Of a stretch of 64,000 nt of DNA, positions 56,138 through 64,000 are shown one piece after another. The notes below the pieces were generated by a model. The model saw only the letters and a list, made by a program, of their open reading frames with translations. It was not told the DNA's origin and ran no database searches. Where the stretch lies: positions 186,001 to 250,000 of the forward strand of contig NZ_JYLB01000001.1 in assembly GCF_001042905.1 (NCBI RefSeq), in the 5' to 3' direction. A program made the position numbers and the translations under genes. This DNA is from Pseudomonas lini (GTDB taxonomy: Bacteria > Pseudomonadota > Gammaproteobacteria > Pseudomonadales > Pseudomonadaceae). Numbering within the stretch: the stretch's first letter is position 1; each line of letters opens with the position of its first letter.

Positions 56138-56649
56138 TGTTCCAATGAGGTGGCGGTGATTAGGACGGGGTAGTGCTCAATCTGCAGGCGTGTGGCGACG
56201 TCGTTGCCGTTGACCGGCAGAATGGTGATGTCCGGAGCGGCTGCTCGAATTCGGGCCAAAGCTTCGGTATCGGTTACTTCAACCGCTAGACCTGCCGCGC
56301 CCATTTCCTGCAGTTCAGTCGCGCGTTGACGCAACCAAGCCAGTGACTGGGGATCCTCACCCACCAGGAAAAATGGCCGTAAGCCCGGCATGTTCAGGGC
56401 GCGAGACGTGATTTGGCCGGGGCTCAAGTGAGAGCTGCGGACGGGTAGTATCCAGGCTTCATCGGCAAAAGTGGACAGGTCCGCATGCATGGCCCGATTA
56501 GGCTGGATCTCGTTGTTTATTGGCGGCCTGGCGACCTGAAAATGGAGGCGGGTGAAGTCGCTAGGCTGATCCTCGGCTACGGTCAGTTCCGGCTGGGCGA
56601 AAGTAGCCAAGAGCAGGATGAAATAGCAGATAAGGGGTATTCGCTTCAT
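56134..56649 (-). CDS. ICE exported protein, PFL_4695 type (TIGR03765)
   Basis: This 171-residue protein starts at 56649 with a signal peptide (MKRIPLICYFILLLATFAQP, about 1-25). The mature part has a compact alpha/beta look (for example GLRPFFLVGEDPQSLAWL and ADITILPVNG). It matches the small TIGR03765-type gene between the transglycosylase and TraD genes. A longer reading frame upstream overlaps the transglycosylase gene and is not used. Confidence 0.8.
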   Translation of the reverse strand: MKRIPLICYFILLLATFAQPELTVAEDQPSDFTRLHFQVARPPINNEIQPNRAMHADLSTFADEAWILPVRSSHLSPGQITSRALNMPGLRPFFLVGEDPQSLAWLRQRATELQEMGAAGLAVEVTDTEALARIRAAAPDITILPVNGNDVATRLQIEHYPVLITATSLEQ

Positions 56650-57194
56650 GGTGGTGTGCCCTGTTTGAAGGAAACCTGCAATCGTTCGAGTTGTTGGGAA
56701 AAGCCGGCGCGGTAACGCGCGGCCGGCGTTCCTCCTGCCGGGCGGTGATAGCGGCCGGCTGCTGACACCCAATCACCGGTGACGGCGTGATGCTCTTGCA
56801 GCAGCGCGGCAGTCACGGCGAGATTTCGGTAGGGATCGAGGGCTTCGCAAGGGCTGGGGAAACGTTGTCCGTGGTAACCCAGGTTGGTTTGTCCAAGACC
56901 GACATCAACTCGCTTGGCGTCATGCCGGGCGAGTGCTTGAAGCAAGGCGTGACAGGCGGCCGCTCGGGTGGTGAATCGGTAAGGTATTCCTGCGATGTTC
57001 AGGGTCCAGGGCCAGGGCAGCAGTTGATCACGGACGCGGATACCACTCTCCTGCAGCGCAATCGCGAACAGCACCTTTGAAGGGATGCTGGCGTCATGCG
57101 CCGCTAGTTGATAGGCAGGCGGCGGAAGTTCGTCAGCCTGGGCTGCGAGCATCGTCAGCATGAGCGCAAGTCCACTCAGTCTAAGCGTTGCCAT
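56646..57194 (-). CDS. Lytic transglycosylase of the conjugation system
   Basis: The 182-residue protein has a signal peptide (about 1-20) and an SLT-type transglycosylase domain. The catalytic Glu is in FAIALQESGIR (about residue 49). A GLGQTNLGYHG motif and a Tyr-rich end complete the fold. It cuts peptidoglycan so that the secretion channel can cross the wall. It overlaps the TIGR03765 and PFL_4693-type genes. Confidence 0.88.
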   Translation of the reverse strand: MATLRLSGLALMLTMLAAQADELPPPAYQLAAHDASIPSKVLFAIALQESGIRVRDQLLPWPWTLNIAGIPYRFTTRAAACHALLQALARHDAKRVDVGLGQTNLGYHGQRFPSPCEALDPYRNLAVTAALLQEHHAVTGDWVSAAGRYHRPAGGTPAARYRAGFSQQLERLQVSFKQGTPP

Positions 57195-57895
57195 TGTCCG
57201 TTCACCTGTTGAAATGTGGCGGGCAATGGCCCCGCAGCACCCAGGCTGAACCAGCGATCTCGGTCATGGTTCAGGGTAATCTGCCGGCGCTGAACCTTGG
57301 CCGGATCGATGTCCGCTTGCCGAGCCCAGCGACGGACGCGTTCATCCTCGCCCTGGCTGCCCACCATGTAAATATCAAACGCCGTATCACTGCTTTGCAG
57401 ACGCTGCGCTTCAGCGGTGCACGCTGGGCAATGGTCCTCGACAAACAGAGCTTGGCGCGGCTCTACCGATGAGCTGGCAGGGGACGGGGATGCCATACCC
57501 TGGATCGGCAACAGCCCCGGAAACAGCTTGGCCCAGGCCGCGGTGTAAGCATTTTGGTAGGCCAACTCGCGCTCGGCACGTTTGGCTTCCAGCGCTACCT
57601 GCAATTCGGCATAGCGCTGACGCTCCTGGTCGTTCTCTGCTTCGACGCCGAGTGCAGTCAGCGGATCGAGATTCGGGCTCCAGTAACCACGCGGGCCGGC
57701 TTGGATCTGTTCGAAGCGTGTCCATTCCTGCTCCGTGAGCCCCCAGCTTGTCGCCTGTTCAGGGTGCGAGCGCCCCAGCGGAGTGGACTGTGTGTCCTGG
57801 ACCCGTGACGGTGTCGTGACAGGGTTACCCATCGCAGCGCCCGTGCTAAGCAATGAAACGAGACAGACGACAGGGGACAGTAGCGCTCGGTTCAT
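57176..57895 (-). CDS. ICE protein, PFL_4693 type (TIGR03759)
   Basis: This 239-residue exported protein has a signal peptide (MNRALLSPVVCLVSLLSTGA). A central WGLTEQEWTRFEQIQAGPRGYWSP segment is shared by TIGR03759 proteins. The C-terminal half has a thioredoxin-like CPAC motif (DHCPACTAEA, about 153-162). It may act as a periplasmic redox or disulfide factor for Cys-rich TraU-like proteins, which is an inference. The gene overlaps the transglycosylase gene. Confidence 0.85.
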   Translation of the reverse strand: MNRALLSPVVCLVSLLSTGAAMGNPVTTPSRVQDTQSTPLGRSHPEQATSWGLTEQEWTRFEQIQAGPRGYWSPNLDPLTALGVEAENDQERQRYAELQVALEAKRAERELAYQNAYTAAWAKLFPGLLPIQGMASPSPASSSVEPRQALFVEDHCPACTAEAQRLQSSDTAFDIYMVGSQGEDERVRRWARQADIDPAKVQRRQITLNHDRDRWFSLGAAGPLPATFQQVNGQWQRLD

Positions 57896-57904
57896 GATCG
57901 TTTC

Positions 57905-58576
57905 TCAAGGGAGTTGCACGGTCTGGTCTGGCTGAGTGGGCACCGTGAAGATGGCCGCGTTCGGCTCCAGCGCCTTCAGCTGCCATGTGCCGAGCTGCTC
58001 GCCGTTGTGCAGCAACCGGATATCTGTGAGCGAGCGACTATCAGGAGGTGAGACGGCCAGAAAACGCTCGCCACCGCGAGATTCAACACCCAGCATTGAG
58101 AATGGCGGTGAGAGCGGGACAGGTTTGGCGCGAGCGGCTTTATTCGGCTTGGCCGAGGAGGGCGTTGGTGGTGGGAGTGGTGGCTGGGTCTTGATGTCCA
58201 GGAGTTGCTGCTCGACGTGCTCAAGTCGTGCGCGTAGCGCGATCATGTCGGCTTCGGTGGCGCGGTCTGCCAGACCGTCGCGTAGCTCCTGTATCTCCTG
58301 CGCCCATTGATCCAACATCGGATCGAGGGTATTGGCCTGTTGCTCACCGGTATCGACCATTTGCTTCAGGTCTTTCAGTGCGTACTGCAGCTTCTCCTGT
58401 GCATCCATGAGGGTGCTTGAATCACGTTGCAGGGTATCCAGGGTCTGTAAGCGTTGGGCGTTCGCATTTTCCAGCTCGGTCACGCGTTGATACTGGTTAT
58501 ACAAGCCACCACTAAGCCCGGAGACCGCCAGACAAAGGGAGCCGACAATGAGAGTTTGAAATGTCGAGGCTTTCAT
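57905..58576 (-). CDS. ICE coiled-coil membrane protein next to PilL
   Basis: This 223-residue protein has one N-terminal membrane helix (about 8-25), a coiled coil (about 28-130), a Pro-rich linker (PPLPPPTPSS), then a beta-rich domain (about 155-222). The layout looks like a periplasmic protein with a C-terminal PilP-like domain. It overlaps the PilL gene by four bases and is part of the pilus cluster. Confidence 0.75.
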   Translation of the reverse strand: MKASTFQTLIVGSLCLAVSGLSGGLYNQYQRVTELENANAQRLQTLDTLQRDSSTLMDAQEKLQYALKDLKQMVDTGEQQANTLDPMLDQWAQEIQELRDGLADRATEADMIALRARLEHVEQQLLDIKTQPPLPPPTPSSAKPNKAARAKPVPLSPPFSMLGVESRGGERFLAVSPPDSRSLTDIRLLHNGEQLGTWQLKALEPNAAIFTVPTQPDQTVQLP

Positions 58577-59115
58577 GGGCGTGCCTCCGACTGATGGGAC
58601 GAGGTTGGTGTGACCCGCACCTTGCCAGCATCATTTTTCTCCCGTTCGAAGCAGACCGAACGGCTGACCTCATCGGTCGTGAGTTGCCATGCGGGGCCTG
58701 CCAGCACTTGTAGCGCGTTGCGTAATGAGATCGGGCCGAGTCGGTAATGGGCGGCGGGCAGAGCCCGGGTAAACAGTATTTTCACTGGTTCTTCGGCAGG
58801 GCAGAGCGAATAACCCGAGCGCTGCAGCACGTATTGCATTGCTTCCTGTACCGAAGGATTCAGGTTGGACGGAATGCTCACGTCAACGATTTGAGCGAGA
58901 AGATCACGTTGTTCCGTGGTGGGCTCGGTGCTGACCAGCGTATAGCGGCCATAGCGGAGCTCTGACGGATGGCTTTCGTCGGCTGGGCTCCTCGATAACT
59001 GGGGTCGATTGGAGCCACCGTCAATCTCTGGATGAGTCGGCAATGGGGTTGGGATTGGTGCGGTGCAGGCACTCAACAAGCCCAGCAGGCAGACAGGCGT
59101 GAAAAAACGCTCCAT
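58573..59115 (-). CDS. pilL: Conjugative pilus protein PilL (TIGR03748 type)
   Basis: This 180-residue lipoprotein has the lipobox LLSAC at about 13-17 and a C-terminal PilL domain (EAMQYVLQRSGYSLC...RALPAAHYRLGPISLRNAL). It corresponds to the N-terminal part of plasmid R64 PilL found alone in GI-type elements. It begins the minus-strand tra operon that runs to TraG. The ribosome site lies inside a hairpin that ends with a T run, so its expression may be controlled. Confidence 0.85.
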   Translation of the reverse strand: MERFFTPVCLLGLLSACTAPIPTPLPTHPEIDGGSNRPQLSRSPADESHPSELRYGRYTLVSTEPTTEQRDLLAQIVDVSIPSNLNPSVQEAMQYVLQRSGYSLCPAEEPVKILFTRALPAAHYRLGPISLRNALQVLAGPAWQLTTDEVSRSVCFEREKNDAGKVRVTPTSSHQSEARP

Positions 59116-59116
59116 G

Positions 59117-59160
59117 GAAAAAACCTCATGTCAGATTCCGTGCAGAACCTGACATGAGGT
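59117..59160 (-). terminator. Hairpin with T run overlapping the pilL ribosome site
   Basis: Arms acctcatgtcag (59123-59134) and ctgacatgaggt (59149-59160) pair over 12 bp with a 14-base loop. On the minus strand the hairpin ends in TGAGGT followed by TTTTT, then CC and the pilL ATG. It looks like a terminator for the upstream gene and also hides the GAGG ribosome site of pilL. Confidence 0.75.
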
Positions 59161-59221
59161 GAAGGAGTCATTCAGTGAGAAAGTTGATTCAAGGCGAGTC
59201 GTGTTAACGCCGAAGGCATTG

Positions 59222-59968
59222 CTACTCATCAAAAATGGCTAGCCCATCCAAGACGGCAGCGTCGGGGTCGAAAATCAACAACCTCACATCCGCTAATGCC
59301 GCCAGATACAGTACGTTGACCAAGGCCTCTGGCGTACCGGCGTCGAGCTGCTCTTGCCTCAGCGAAGAGTAAGGATTGCCCTCGATCTTCACCAAGTTAT
59401 CGTCGGTCCAGGGCGTGCCGATCAGCTTACATCCGACGCCATTGCAGTCTGGCAGGGCAAAGGGTTCAAACAGCAGTCCGGTTGGCTTGGAGTCGAAATT
59501 GCCAACCCAGCTTTCCAGGTGGCGCAGCGCTTCGTCAGTGAGGTGTGCGGTACTGATCTCCCAGGCTCGACTGTAGTGTCCTGTGTCGAAGCTCAAACGA
59601 TGGACCATGGCTTGGGCTTCTTCCAAGGAGTACAGGTCACCGACATGATGTCGTTCGTTGAGCATTTCGCCAGTCACGGCATAGATCACTTGCCGCACCA
59701 GCCCGGTGGACTGGCAGCGTTCATTCAATTCATCCGGAATGGATTGACCCTCGCTGATCAGAGCGAAGTCGTCATTGAACAGGCAGGGAAACAGTTCTAA
59801 CGCATCGTCGGGCAGGTGGGCTTGTGCGTCATGTACGGGGCGAAAGCAGGGAGGGCAGTCGTTTGCGTAGGTGATCTGTAGCAGTCGTTCAATATGCAAG
59901 TAGTCGTAGCCGCGAGCAAATGGGTTTGATGTTTCCAGCAGAGCTGGGGGTTGGGGTGAAGGGTTCAT
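59222..59968 (-). CDS. ICE hypothetical protein upstream of pilL
   Basis: This 248-residue acidic cytoplasmic protein starts at 59968 (MNPSPQPPALLETSNPFARG). It has sparse Cys and His and no recognised motif (NDCPPCFRP near 40 is a possible metal site). A gene of this kind is common between radC and the pilL cluster in this ICE family (possibly DUF5983-like). Its transcript probably ends at the hairpin before pilL. No function is assigned. Confidence 0.6.
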   Translation of the reverse strand: MNPSPQPPALLETSNPFARGYDYLHIERLLQITYANDCPPCFRPVHDAQAHLPDDALELFPCLFNDDFALISEGQSIPDELNERCQSTGLVRQVIYAVTGEMLNERHHVGDLYSLEEAQAMVHRLSFDTGHYSRAWEISTAHLTDEALRHLESWVGNFDSKPTGLLFEPFALPDCNGVGCKLIGTPWTDDNLVKIEGNPYSSLRQEQLDAGTPEALVNVLYLAALADVRLLIFDPDAAVLDGLAIFDE

Positions 59969-60021
59969 GAGGGTGCTCCAGAAGGAAATGAACAAGGCGT
60001 CCGAAGACGCCTATTGGGGGG

Positions 60022-60516
60022 TTAAAGCCAGCCATGCTCGGCAAGGGAGAGAGGACGACCTTCGCCTACGATGAAGTGATCCAGTAAGCGCACTTCGATC
60101 AAATCCAAGGCCTCTTTCAATCGTGCGGTCAAGGCGCGATCCGCCAGGCTGGGTTCCGTGCAACCGGAGGGATGGTTGTGAACAAAAATCGCGGCTGCTG
60201 CGTTATGCGCTAGGGAGCGCTTGACGACTTGGCGGGGGTAAACGCTGGCGCCATCGATGCTCCCGTGAAAGAGGATCTCGAATGCCAGAACGCGATGGCG
60301 AGCATCGAGAAAAATCACACCGAAAACCTCATGCTCTTGGGGTGCGATATGCAGTTTTAAGTATGAGGCCACGGCGTCAGGTGACGTCAGGTTGGGGCCG
60401 CGGGTGAACAGCCGACGATCCAGAATGTGCAGCGCTTCGTCGATCAGCTGGTTTTCCTGGGCGATACGATCAGCCTCGACATCCGAGGCTTCAATCAGGG
60501 TGAGCTGGGTGTTCAT
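60022..60516 (-). CDS. radC: RadC-like JAB-domain protein
   Basis: This 164-residue protein has the JAMM metal motif ([15 protein letters not shown], about 110-125) and the [22 protein letters not shown] strand region of the RadC/YeeS family. The role of these proteins in mobile elements is unknown. They are not DNA-repair enzymes in E. coli despite the name. The start at 60516 ([10 protein letters not shown]) is chosen because the upstream extension overlaps another gene. It follows the zinc-ribbon gene and DUF3577 gene in one run. Confidence 0.92.
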   Translation of the reverse strand: MNTQLTLIEASDVEADRIAQENQLIDEALHILDRRLFTRGPNLTSPDAVASYLKLHIAPQEHEVFGVIFLDARHRVLAFEILFHGSIDGASVYPRQVVKRSLAHNAAAAIFVHNHPSGCTEPSLADRALTARLKEALDLIEVRLLDHFIVGEGRPLSLAEHGWL

Positions 60517-60616
60517 GAGGTACCTCCGAAGGGAACAATCCGGGGGTACACACCCGAGGGGAGTGTTGTCCCCGAGGTGGATATAGAGTGACGGGCATTG
60601 CCCGATGACGCGCTGT

Positions 60617-60874
60617 TTACAGCCGAGTGAATCGGTGGCGTTGTCCGTGCAGATGTGAGTCACAACCGTCGCAGGGCAACGGAGAGAAGGTTCTTATTCC
60701 CCGGCCAGTTTCGGGATCGAAGTCGGCACTGATGGGCATTAGCCGGACCAGTCCAAGATGGATACCGGCGATGCGTTTCTCGATCTCATCGGTCGTGTAG
60801 TAGAGCGATAACGTGCTGTAGTCCTCGTAAGCCGCAGCGAACAGGCAGTCGTCGCAAAGCCAGAAGGATTCCAT
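60617..60874 (-). CDS. Small zinc-ribbon ICE protein
   Basis: This 85-residue protein has two Cys pairs, CDDC at 8-11 and CDGC near residue 71-74, which likely bind one zinc ion. The start at 60874 ([10 protein letters not shown]) follows GGAGAC. It lies between the DUF3577-like and radC genes, so it may act with them. No other domain was seen. Confidence 0.65.
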   Translation of the reverse strand: MESFWLCDDCLFAAAYEDYSTLSLYYTTDEIEKRIAGIHLGLVRLMPISADFDPETGRGIRTFSPLPCDGCDSHLHGQRHRFTRL

Positions 60875-60944
60875 GTGGGGTCTCCTGTGCTGATTGAAGA
60901 AAAGGCGCTCGATTGAGCGCCTTAATGTAAACATCGTGAATTGT

Positions 60945-61520
60945 TCAGGCGGGCTGAACAGTGCGTGTGGTGACACGGCGGGCCGTGCGGGGTGCAGATT
61001 CAGATTCAATCCTGGACTCTGCTGGGTTGTCGGTATCCTCAGCTTCGGCATCAGCCGACGTTGGGGATGGCTCACTGTTTGGCGCTTGCTCAGCTGGTGC
61101 TGTTGCCTCCTGCCTGGCAGGCGCTTTGTATTCGAACGTGCCGTTGACCTTGATCCAGTCGATGTACAGCAGACGACCTTTCAGGCTAGCGCCCGGTTGG
61201 CCTTGTTTATCGCCTTTCTCATAGAGAAATGGGTCGATCCACAGGTCGCCGATACGGAACGACAGCAAAACCTTTTTCTCGGCTTTGACGGCGTCCATAT
61301 AGAGACGAATCAAGCGTTCAGCTTCGCCTCCAGCGACTTTGCAGTCGAAGCGAGTGTACTCGACCGCATCTGTGGCACCGTGCAGGGCGGCGATATCGCA
61401 GGCCATGAACGGCTGGCCACGGCGGACTTGTACTTCACGAACACGGTTCAGGTAGCCGATACCGATGGTGTGCAGATTGAAGTAAGAGGTCGCTTCTTGG
61501 GATTGGTTGGCGTGGGCCAT
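60945..61520 (-). CDS. DUF3577-like ICE protein (STY4534 type)
   Basis: This 191-residue protein has an N-terminal alpha/beta domain (TSYFNLHTIGIGYLNRVREV to about residue 135) matching DUF3577 proteins. It ends with a low-complexity Ala/Pro/Glu and Arg-rich tail. A single-stranded-DNA-binding role is plausible, as several members look OB-like, but that is inference. The start at 61520 follows GGAGAA. A structured RNA element lies about 190 bases upstream. Confidence 0.78.
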   Translation of the reverse strand: MAHANQSQEATSYFNLHTIGIGYLNRVREVQVRRGQPFMACDIAALHGATDAVEYTRFDCKVAGGEAERLIRLYMDAVKAEKKVLLSFRIGDLWIDPFLYEKGDKQGQPGASLKGRLLYIDWIKVNGTFEYKAPARQEATAPAEQAPNSEPSPTSADAEAEDTDNPAESRIESESAPRTARRVTTRTVQPA

Positions 61521-61712
61521 GGTGGTTCTCCTTTCAGGGGAAAACGGCGACGCACGACCCCTGACGGGGAAGTGAGCCCCGTCAGGGTGGGTAAGGTGAA
61601 GGCAAGCGATGACGACACGCCACCGGCAAGCCAATGACAAACAGAACGATGCACCGTGGGAATAGCGGTGCAGCAAAAGAGAATCCGCAGCAGCGGTCTG
61701 CGGACCTGGGGT

Positions 61713-61862
61713 AGTAGGCATTCATCACCGCTGAAGCGGCAATCGTGCGAGCCTCCGAACGCTGATCGCACTTGGGTAAACCACCACAAGCGTGGCGTAG
61801 CCTTGAAGGTTCAAGCTACCTGGGCTGGGCTGTCAACGACAGCGAACCACACCCTTTGTATA
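61713..61862 (-). ncRNA. Structured RNA element, copy B (possible radC RNA motif)
   Basis: This is the second copy of the element at 36211-36360, also on the minus strand, about 190 bases upstream of the DUF3577/zinc-ribbon/radC run. Stems shared with copy A are gctgtc/gacagc, gtagc/gctac and gtgcga/tcgcac. A four-base stem ccac/gtgg (61784-61795) is tcac/gtga in copy A. Being upstream of the RadC gene supports the radC-motif reading. A cis-regulatory RNA controlling early-transfer genes is the likely role. Confidence 0.68.
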
Positions 61863-62060
61863 AGCCTGTCATAGGGGAGCGTCAAGACGCCGCAAGCCGG
61901 TTTTTTATGGCCGGAATACAGTGGAAATTACTGGACTGAAGAAAGTGAAGAGTGGGCCTGGCTGGGGGCCAGGCGAGGAATAGAAAAGCCACCTTAGGCG
62001 GTCTGACGCAGTCGACAAGCTCCTCGCAAAACTTGATTTACCTGCGCCATGACCCGCCAA

Positions 62061-62208
62061 CCGACCCTTGTCGTGGCCTGGGTCGGAACACGCTGGCACG
62101 CATCCGCGCACAAAGGGTGCCCAGTGATTCCCCGGCGGGCTCCGGGACTGAATATGATCGCCGAAGCGGATGACCACTGTTGCCTTGGAGGCAACAGTGG
62201 TCATCCGC
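62061..62208. other. Cluster of hairpins, candidate oriT or structured RNA
   Basis: Four inverted repeats follow each other: 62061-62086 (ccgaccc/gggtcgg), 62108-62120 (gcac/gtgc), 62131-62146 (cccgg/ccggg) and 62166-62208. The last has two 19-base arms with no mismatch around ttgga. No reading frame in this stretch is convincing. Nearby genes are DUF3577 and an XRE regulator. This density of stems fits a transfer origin, a partition site or an RNA regulator. Confidence 0.6.
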
Positions 62209-62420
62209 CACCACGATCAGGCCGAGCACAAAACGGGAATGAAAAATTCCGCAGAAGAGAAGGCTCCGAACTCAAGGAGTTCGACCGAGCTACCCGGAGC
62301 GAATCGGTCTTGGGTCGCCGTTGGCGATGATCCTGAGGCACTACAGCAGAGAGGGGGAGATGACGTCAAGGCAGAGAGCCTCCCCTCAAAGGCCCGGATA
62401 TCGAATACCAGCGCATAAGC

Positions 62421-62783
62421 TCATTTGTTGGCGAGATGAGCAGCCAGTTGTTCGACAGTAGCCAGGATAAAGGCACGGTCGCTTTCTTTCAGTCCACGCA
62501 GCAAACCCGCGATCATCTGGCCTTGGTCATTGGGGCGATTGCTCGACTCCGTCAGCAGTTCATCCATCCGGCAGTCGAAAATATCTGCTAACTGCATCAG
62601 CTTGACCACGGAGAGCTCCACCACGCCTCGCTCCAGGCGCGAGATGGCTTCACTGCCAATCCCCAGGCGTTCAGCCACCTCTTCCTGGGTCAGATTACGC
62701 TGGGTTCGGTGCTTAGCGATCATGCGCCCGATTTGGGCTTGGGTCGGATGTTTATGTGCCAAGTGATGAGTTCTCCAGTTCAA
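62421..62783 (-). CDS. XRE-family helix-turn-helix regulator
   Basis: This 120-residue protein carries an HTH_3 domain (RTQRNLTQEEVAERLGIGSEAISRLERG, about 27-55) and a helical C-terminal part. It is divergent from the small DUF4880-like gene. Proteins of this kind control transfer and maintenance genes of ICEs. The start at 62783 (MNWRTHHL) is uncertain, as a Met at residue 22 could serve. Confidence 0.82.
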   Translation of the reverse strand: MNWRTHHLAHKHPTQAQIGRMIAKHRTQRNLTQEEVAERLGIGSEAISRLERGVVELSVVKLMQLADIFDCRMDELLTESSNRPNDQGQMIAGLLRGLKESDRAFILATVEQLAAHLANK

Positions 62784-62970
62784 CCCGAATGGTTGAGCAA
62801 AGACCCGTTGACATGAACATCCTTAAAGGTTGTGTATCGACTTGTAAGGTTGCTATATTGGCTGAAATAGCTGTGTAATGCGACGAGGGTTCTGTTCCTC
62901 CAGGGTCAGACTCCAAGATGGCCATTGAGAATGAACGGTCTGATAAGGACAAGCTGAGGATTGGTTGAGC

Positions 62971-63228
62971 ATGGAAGAGGAGAGCAAGGATGTTATGGAT
63001 CGGATCTGGGAGCGAACACTGGAGCTGTTCATCAAGATTCATGATTGCCCTGAGAATTCCGAGCATTTCGACAGCCTTGTCCATTGGCTCAACGAAGATC
63101 CTGCTCACCTGGAAGCGTTCAACGAACTGGGGCAGATATGGATTGCGACAGGTCTCGCCTTGGCCCGTGAAATTGGACAACCACTAAGTGAGTTGGAGAG
63201 GGATCAGCCGCCGTTAATGATGCACTGA
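62971..63228 (+). CDS. Small protein with FecR N-terminal-like (DUF4880) sequence
   Basis: This 85-residue protein has an 'FDSLVHWLNEDPAHLEAFNELGQIWI' run that looks like the DUF4880 domain normally found at the N-terminus of FecR anti-sigma factors. The C-terminal membrane and FecR parts are absent. It may be a cut-down anti-sigma-like regulator. The GAGG upstream is a little distant from the ATG. It is divergent from the XRE regulator and convergent with topB. Confidence 0.6.
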   Translation: MEEESKDVMDRIWERTLELFIKIHDCPENSEHFDSLVHWLNEDPAHLEAFNELGQIWIATGLALAREIGQPLSELERDQPPLMMH

Positions 63229-63271
63229 CCCTTACATCGCCCCAACACTCATATTGATCTCCAATGGCGCG

Positions 63272-64000
63272 TCACGGGCGACGCGTATCTTTTCTGATGG
63301 GCACAGTGCCCTTACAGTCCGGATAGTGCGAGCATGACCAGAACGGCCCTGACTTTCCCTTACGCCTGAGCATTGAGGCATCGCAAATGGGGCAGACCGG
63401 ACCGGCTTCGATAGGCATGGCTAAAGTAAGTGAGCCGCAGCTTGCGACCAGCTGCGCTATCCAATTCACTTGCTTGGCGACGAACGCATCCAGGCTCAGA
63501 CGTCCCGCTTCGATTTCGTCCAGAGCCTGCTCCCAGATCGCGGTCATACCCGGATCAGTGACTGCAACGGGTACCGACTCGATCAGGGTATGGGCCGCCG
63601 CCGAGGCTATTAAGGCGCGTTTTTTCTTTAGCAAATAACCACGATCAATCAATCCCTTGATGATGCCGGCTCGTGTGGCTTCGGTACCGATACCGGTGGT
63701 TTCCCGAAGTTTCTGTTTCAGGCGTGGATCGTTGACCAACTTGGCCACATTTTTCATGGCCTTGATCAGATCGCCCTCGGTCAGCGCTTTGGGAGCGGCG
63801 GTGCGCATGGACTTGAGTTCGACGTCGTCCACGGCGCAATGAGTACCCTGTTGCAAGACTGGTAAAGCTTGGGCCTTTTGATTGGGCTCATCCTCCTCGG
63901 TGTTTTCGTAGAGCAAACCTTTCCAACCCTGAACCAGGATCTGTTTGCCAACGGCGGTCAGTCGTTCTTCACCACACTCCAGTTCTACGTGGGTCCGATC
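63272..64000 (-). CDS. topB: DNA topoisomerase III, C-terminal part (window edge)
   Basis: The gene continues past the right edge. The 242 residues seen include the end of the topoisomerase IA core, with the TTGIGTEATRAGIIKGLIDRG segment, and a C-terminal zinc ribbon (CPICDASMLRRKGKSG...CSHYPDC). TopB relaxes and decatenates single-stranded DNA and is a standard gene of ICEclc/PAGI-2-type cores. The reading frame stays open up to base 64000. The start and catalytic Tyr lie outside the window. Confidence 0.93.
   Translation of the reverse strand, partial: DRTHVELECGEERLTAVGKQILVQGWKGLLYENTEEDEPNQKAQALPVLQQGTHCAVDDVELKSMRTAAPKALTEGDLIKAMKNVAKLVNDPRLKQKLRETTGIGTEATRAGIIKGLIDRGYLLKKKRALIASAAAHTLIESVPVAVTDPGMTAIWEQALDEIEAGRLSLDAFVAKQVNWIAQLVASCGSLTLAMPIEAGPVCPICDASMLRRKGKSGPFWSCSHYPDCKGTVPIRKDTRRP

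Overview
The window is Pseudomonas DNA, most likely from the P. fluorescens group. The evidence is the gacA-uvrC-pgsA-tRNA-Gly gene order, a yejABEF-type peptide transporter, a GntP/3-hydroxybutyrate operon under an HbcR-like sigma-54 activator, and several REP-like inverted repeats that recur around fluorescent-pseudomonad genes. About the first 20.9 kb is core chromosome. From the 3' end of tRNA-Gly(GCC) to the right edge the DNA is an integrative and conjugative element (ICE) of the ICEclc/PAGI-2 type, running past the end of the window.

Core chromosome (1-20923): ketone-body use (acetoacetyl-CoA synthetase, 3-hydroxybutyrate dehydrogenase, GntP-type permease) with a -24/-12 promoter upstream of the permease and a sigma-54 activator beside it; the yejABEF-like ABC transporter; a small parvulin isomerase; a lipase without signal peptide; a three-repeat beta-rich protein of unknown role; a DAHP synthase gene preceded by what looks like a transcription attenuator with two aromatic-rich leader ORFs; a carbon-nitrogen hydrolase plus GNAT pair; then gacA, uvrC, pgsA and tRNA-Gly.

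ICE left end and cargo (20906-32381): a tyrosine integrase directly follows tRNA-Gly. About 1.3 kb of gene-free DNA follows, carrying a 3' fragment of a tRNA-Pro gene with its own terminator, a scar of another integration history. A defence island comes next: a Hachiman pair (HamA nuclease, HamB helicase), an FRG-domain protein, a short CBASS-like pair (CD-NTase with C-terminal AGS-C sensor, and a SLATT membrane effector), and a protein with a possible Cys-His-Asp transglutaminase-like triad.

ICE core (32382-64000): a MobH relaxase, an ArdC antirestriction protein, the full GI-type conjugation machine (TraG-, TraH/TraU-like, VirB4/TraC, lipoprotein, TraB-, TraK-, TraE-like and small membrane subunits, TraD coupling protein, lytic transglycosylase, PilL), RadC, a DUF3577-like protein, XRE regulators and the C-terminal part of topoisomerase III. 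Two cargo insertions interrupt the transfer module. One is an XRE/zeta-toxin block where the small PFL_4709-type gene is expected. The other is an AT-rich 689-residue protein with a nuclease-like D...ExR motif, on the opposite strand. Two diverged copies of one structured RNA element lie upstream of the ardC and DUF3577/radC operons. A dense set of hairpins lies at 62061-62208.

The most interesting items are the DAHP synthase attenuator with tandem aromatic leader ORFs, the AT-rich candidate nuclease inside the conjugation operon, the possible SLATT/CD-NTase/FRG three-gene operon, the duplicated covarying RNA element and the hairpin cluster. All family calls come from reading motifs and gene order; no database search was run.
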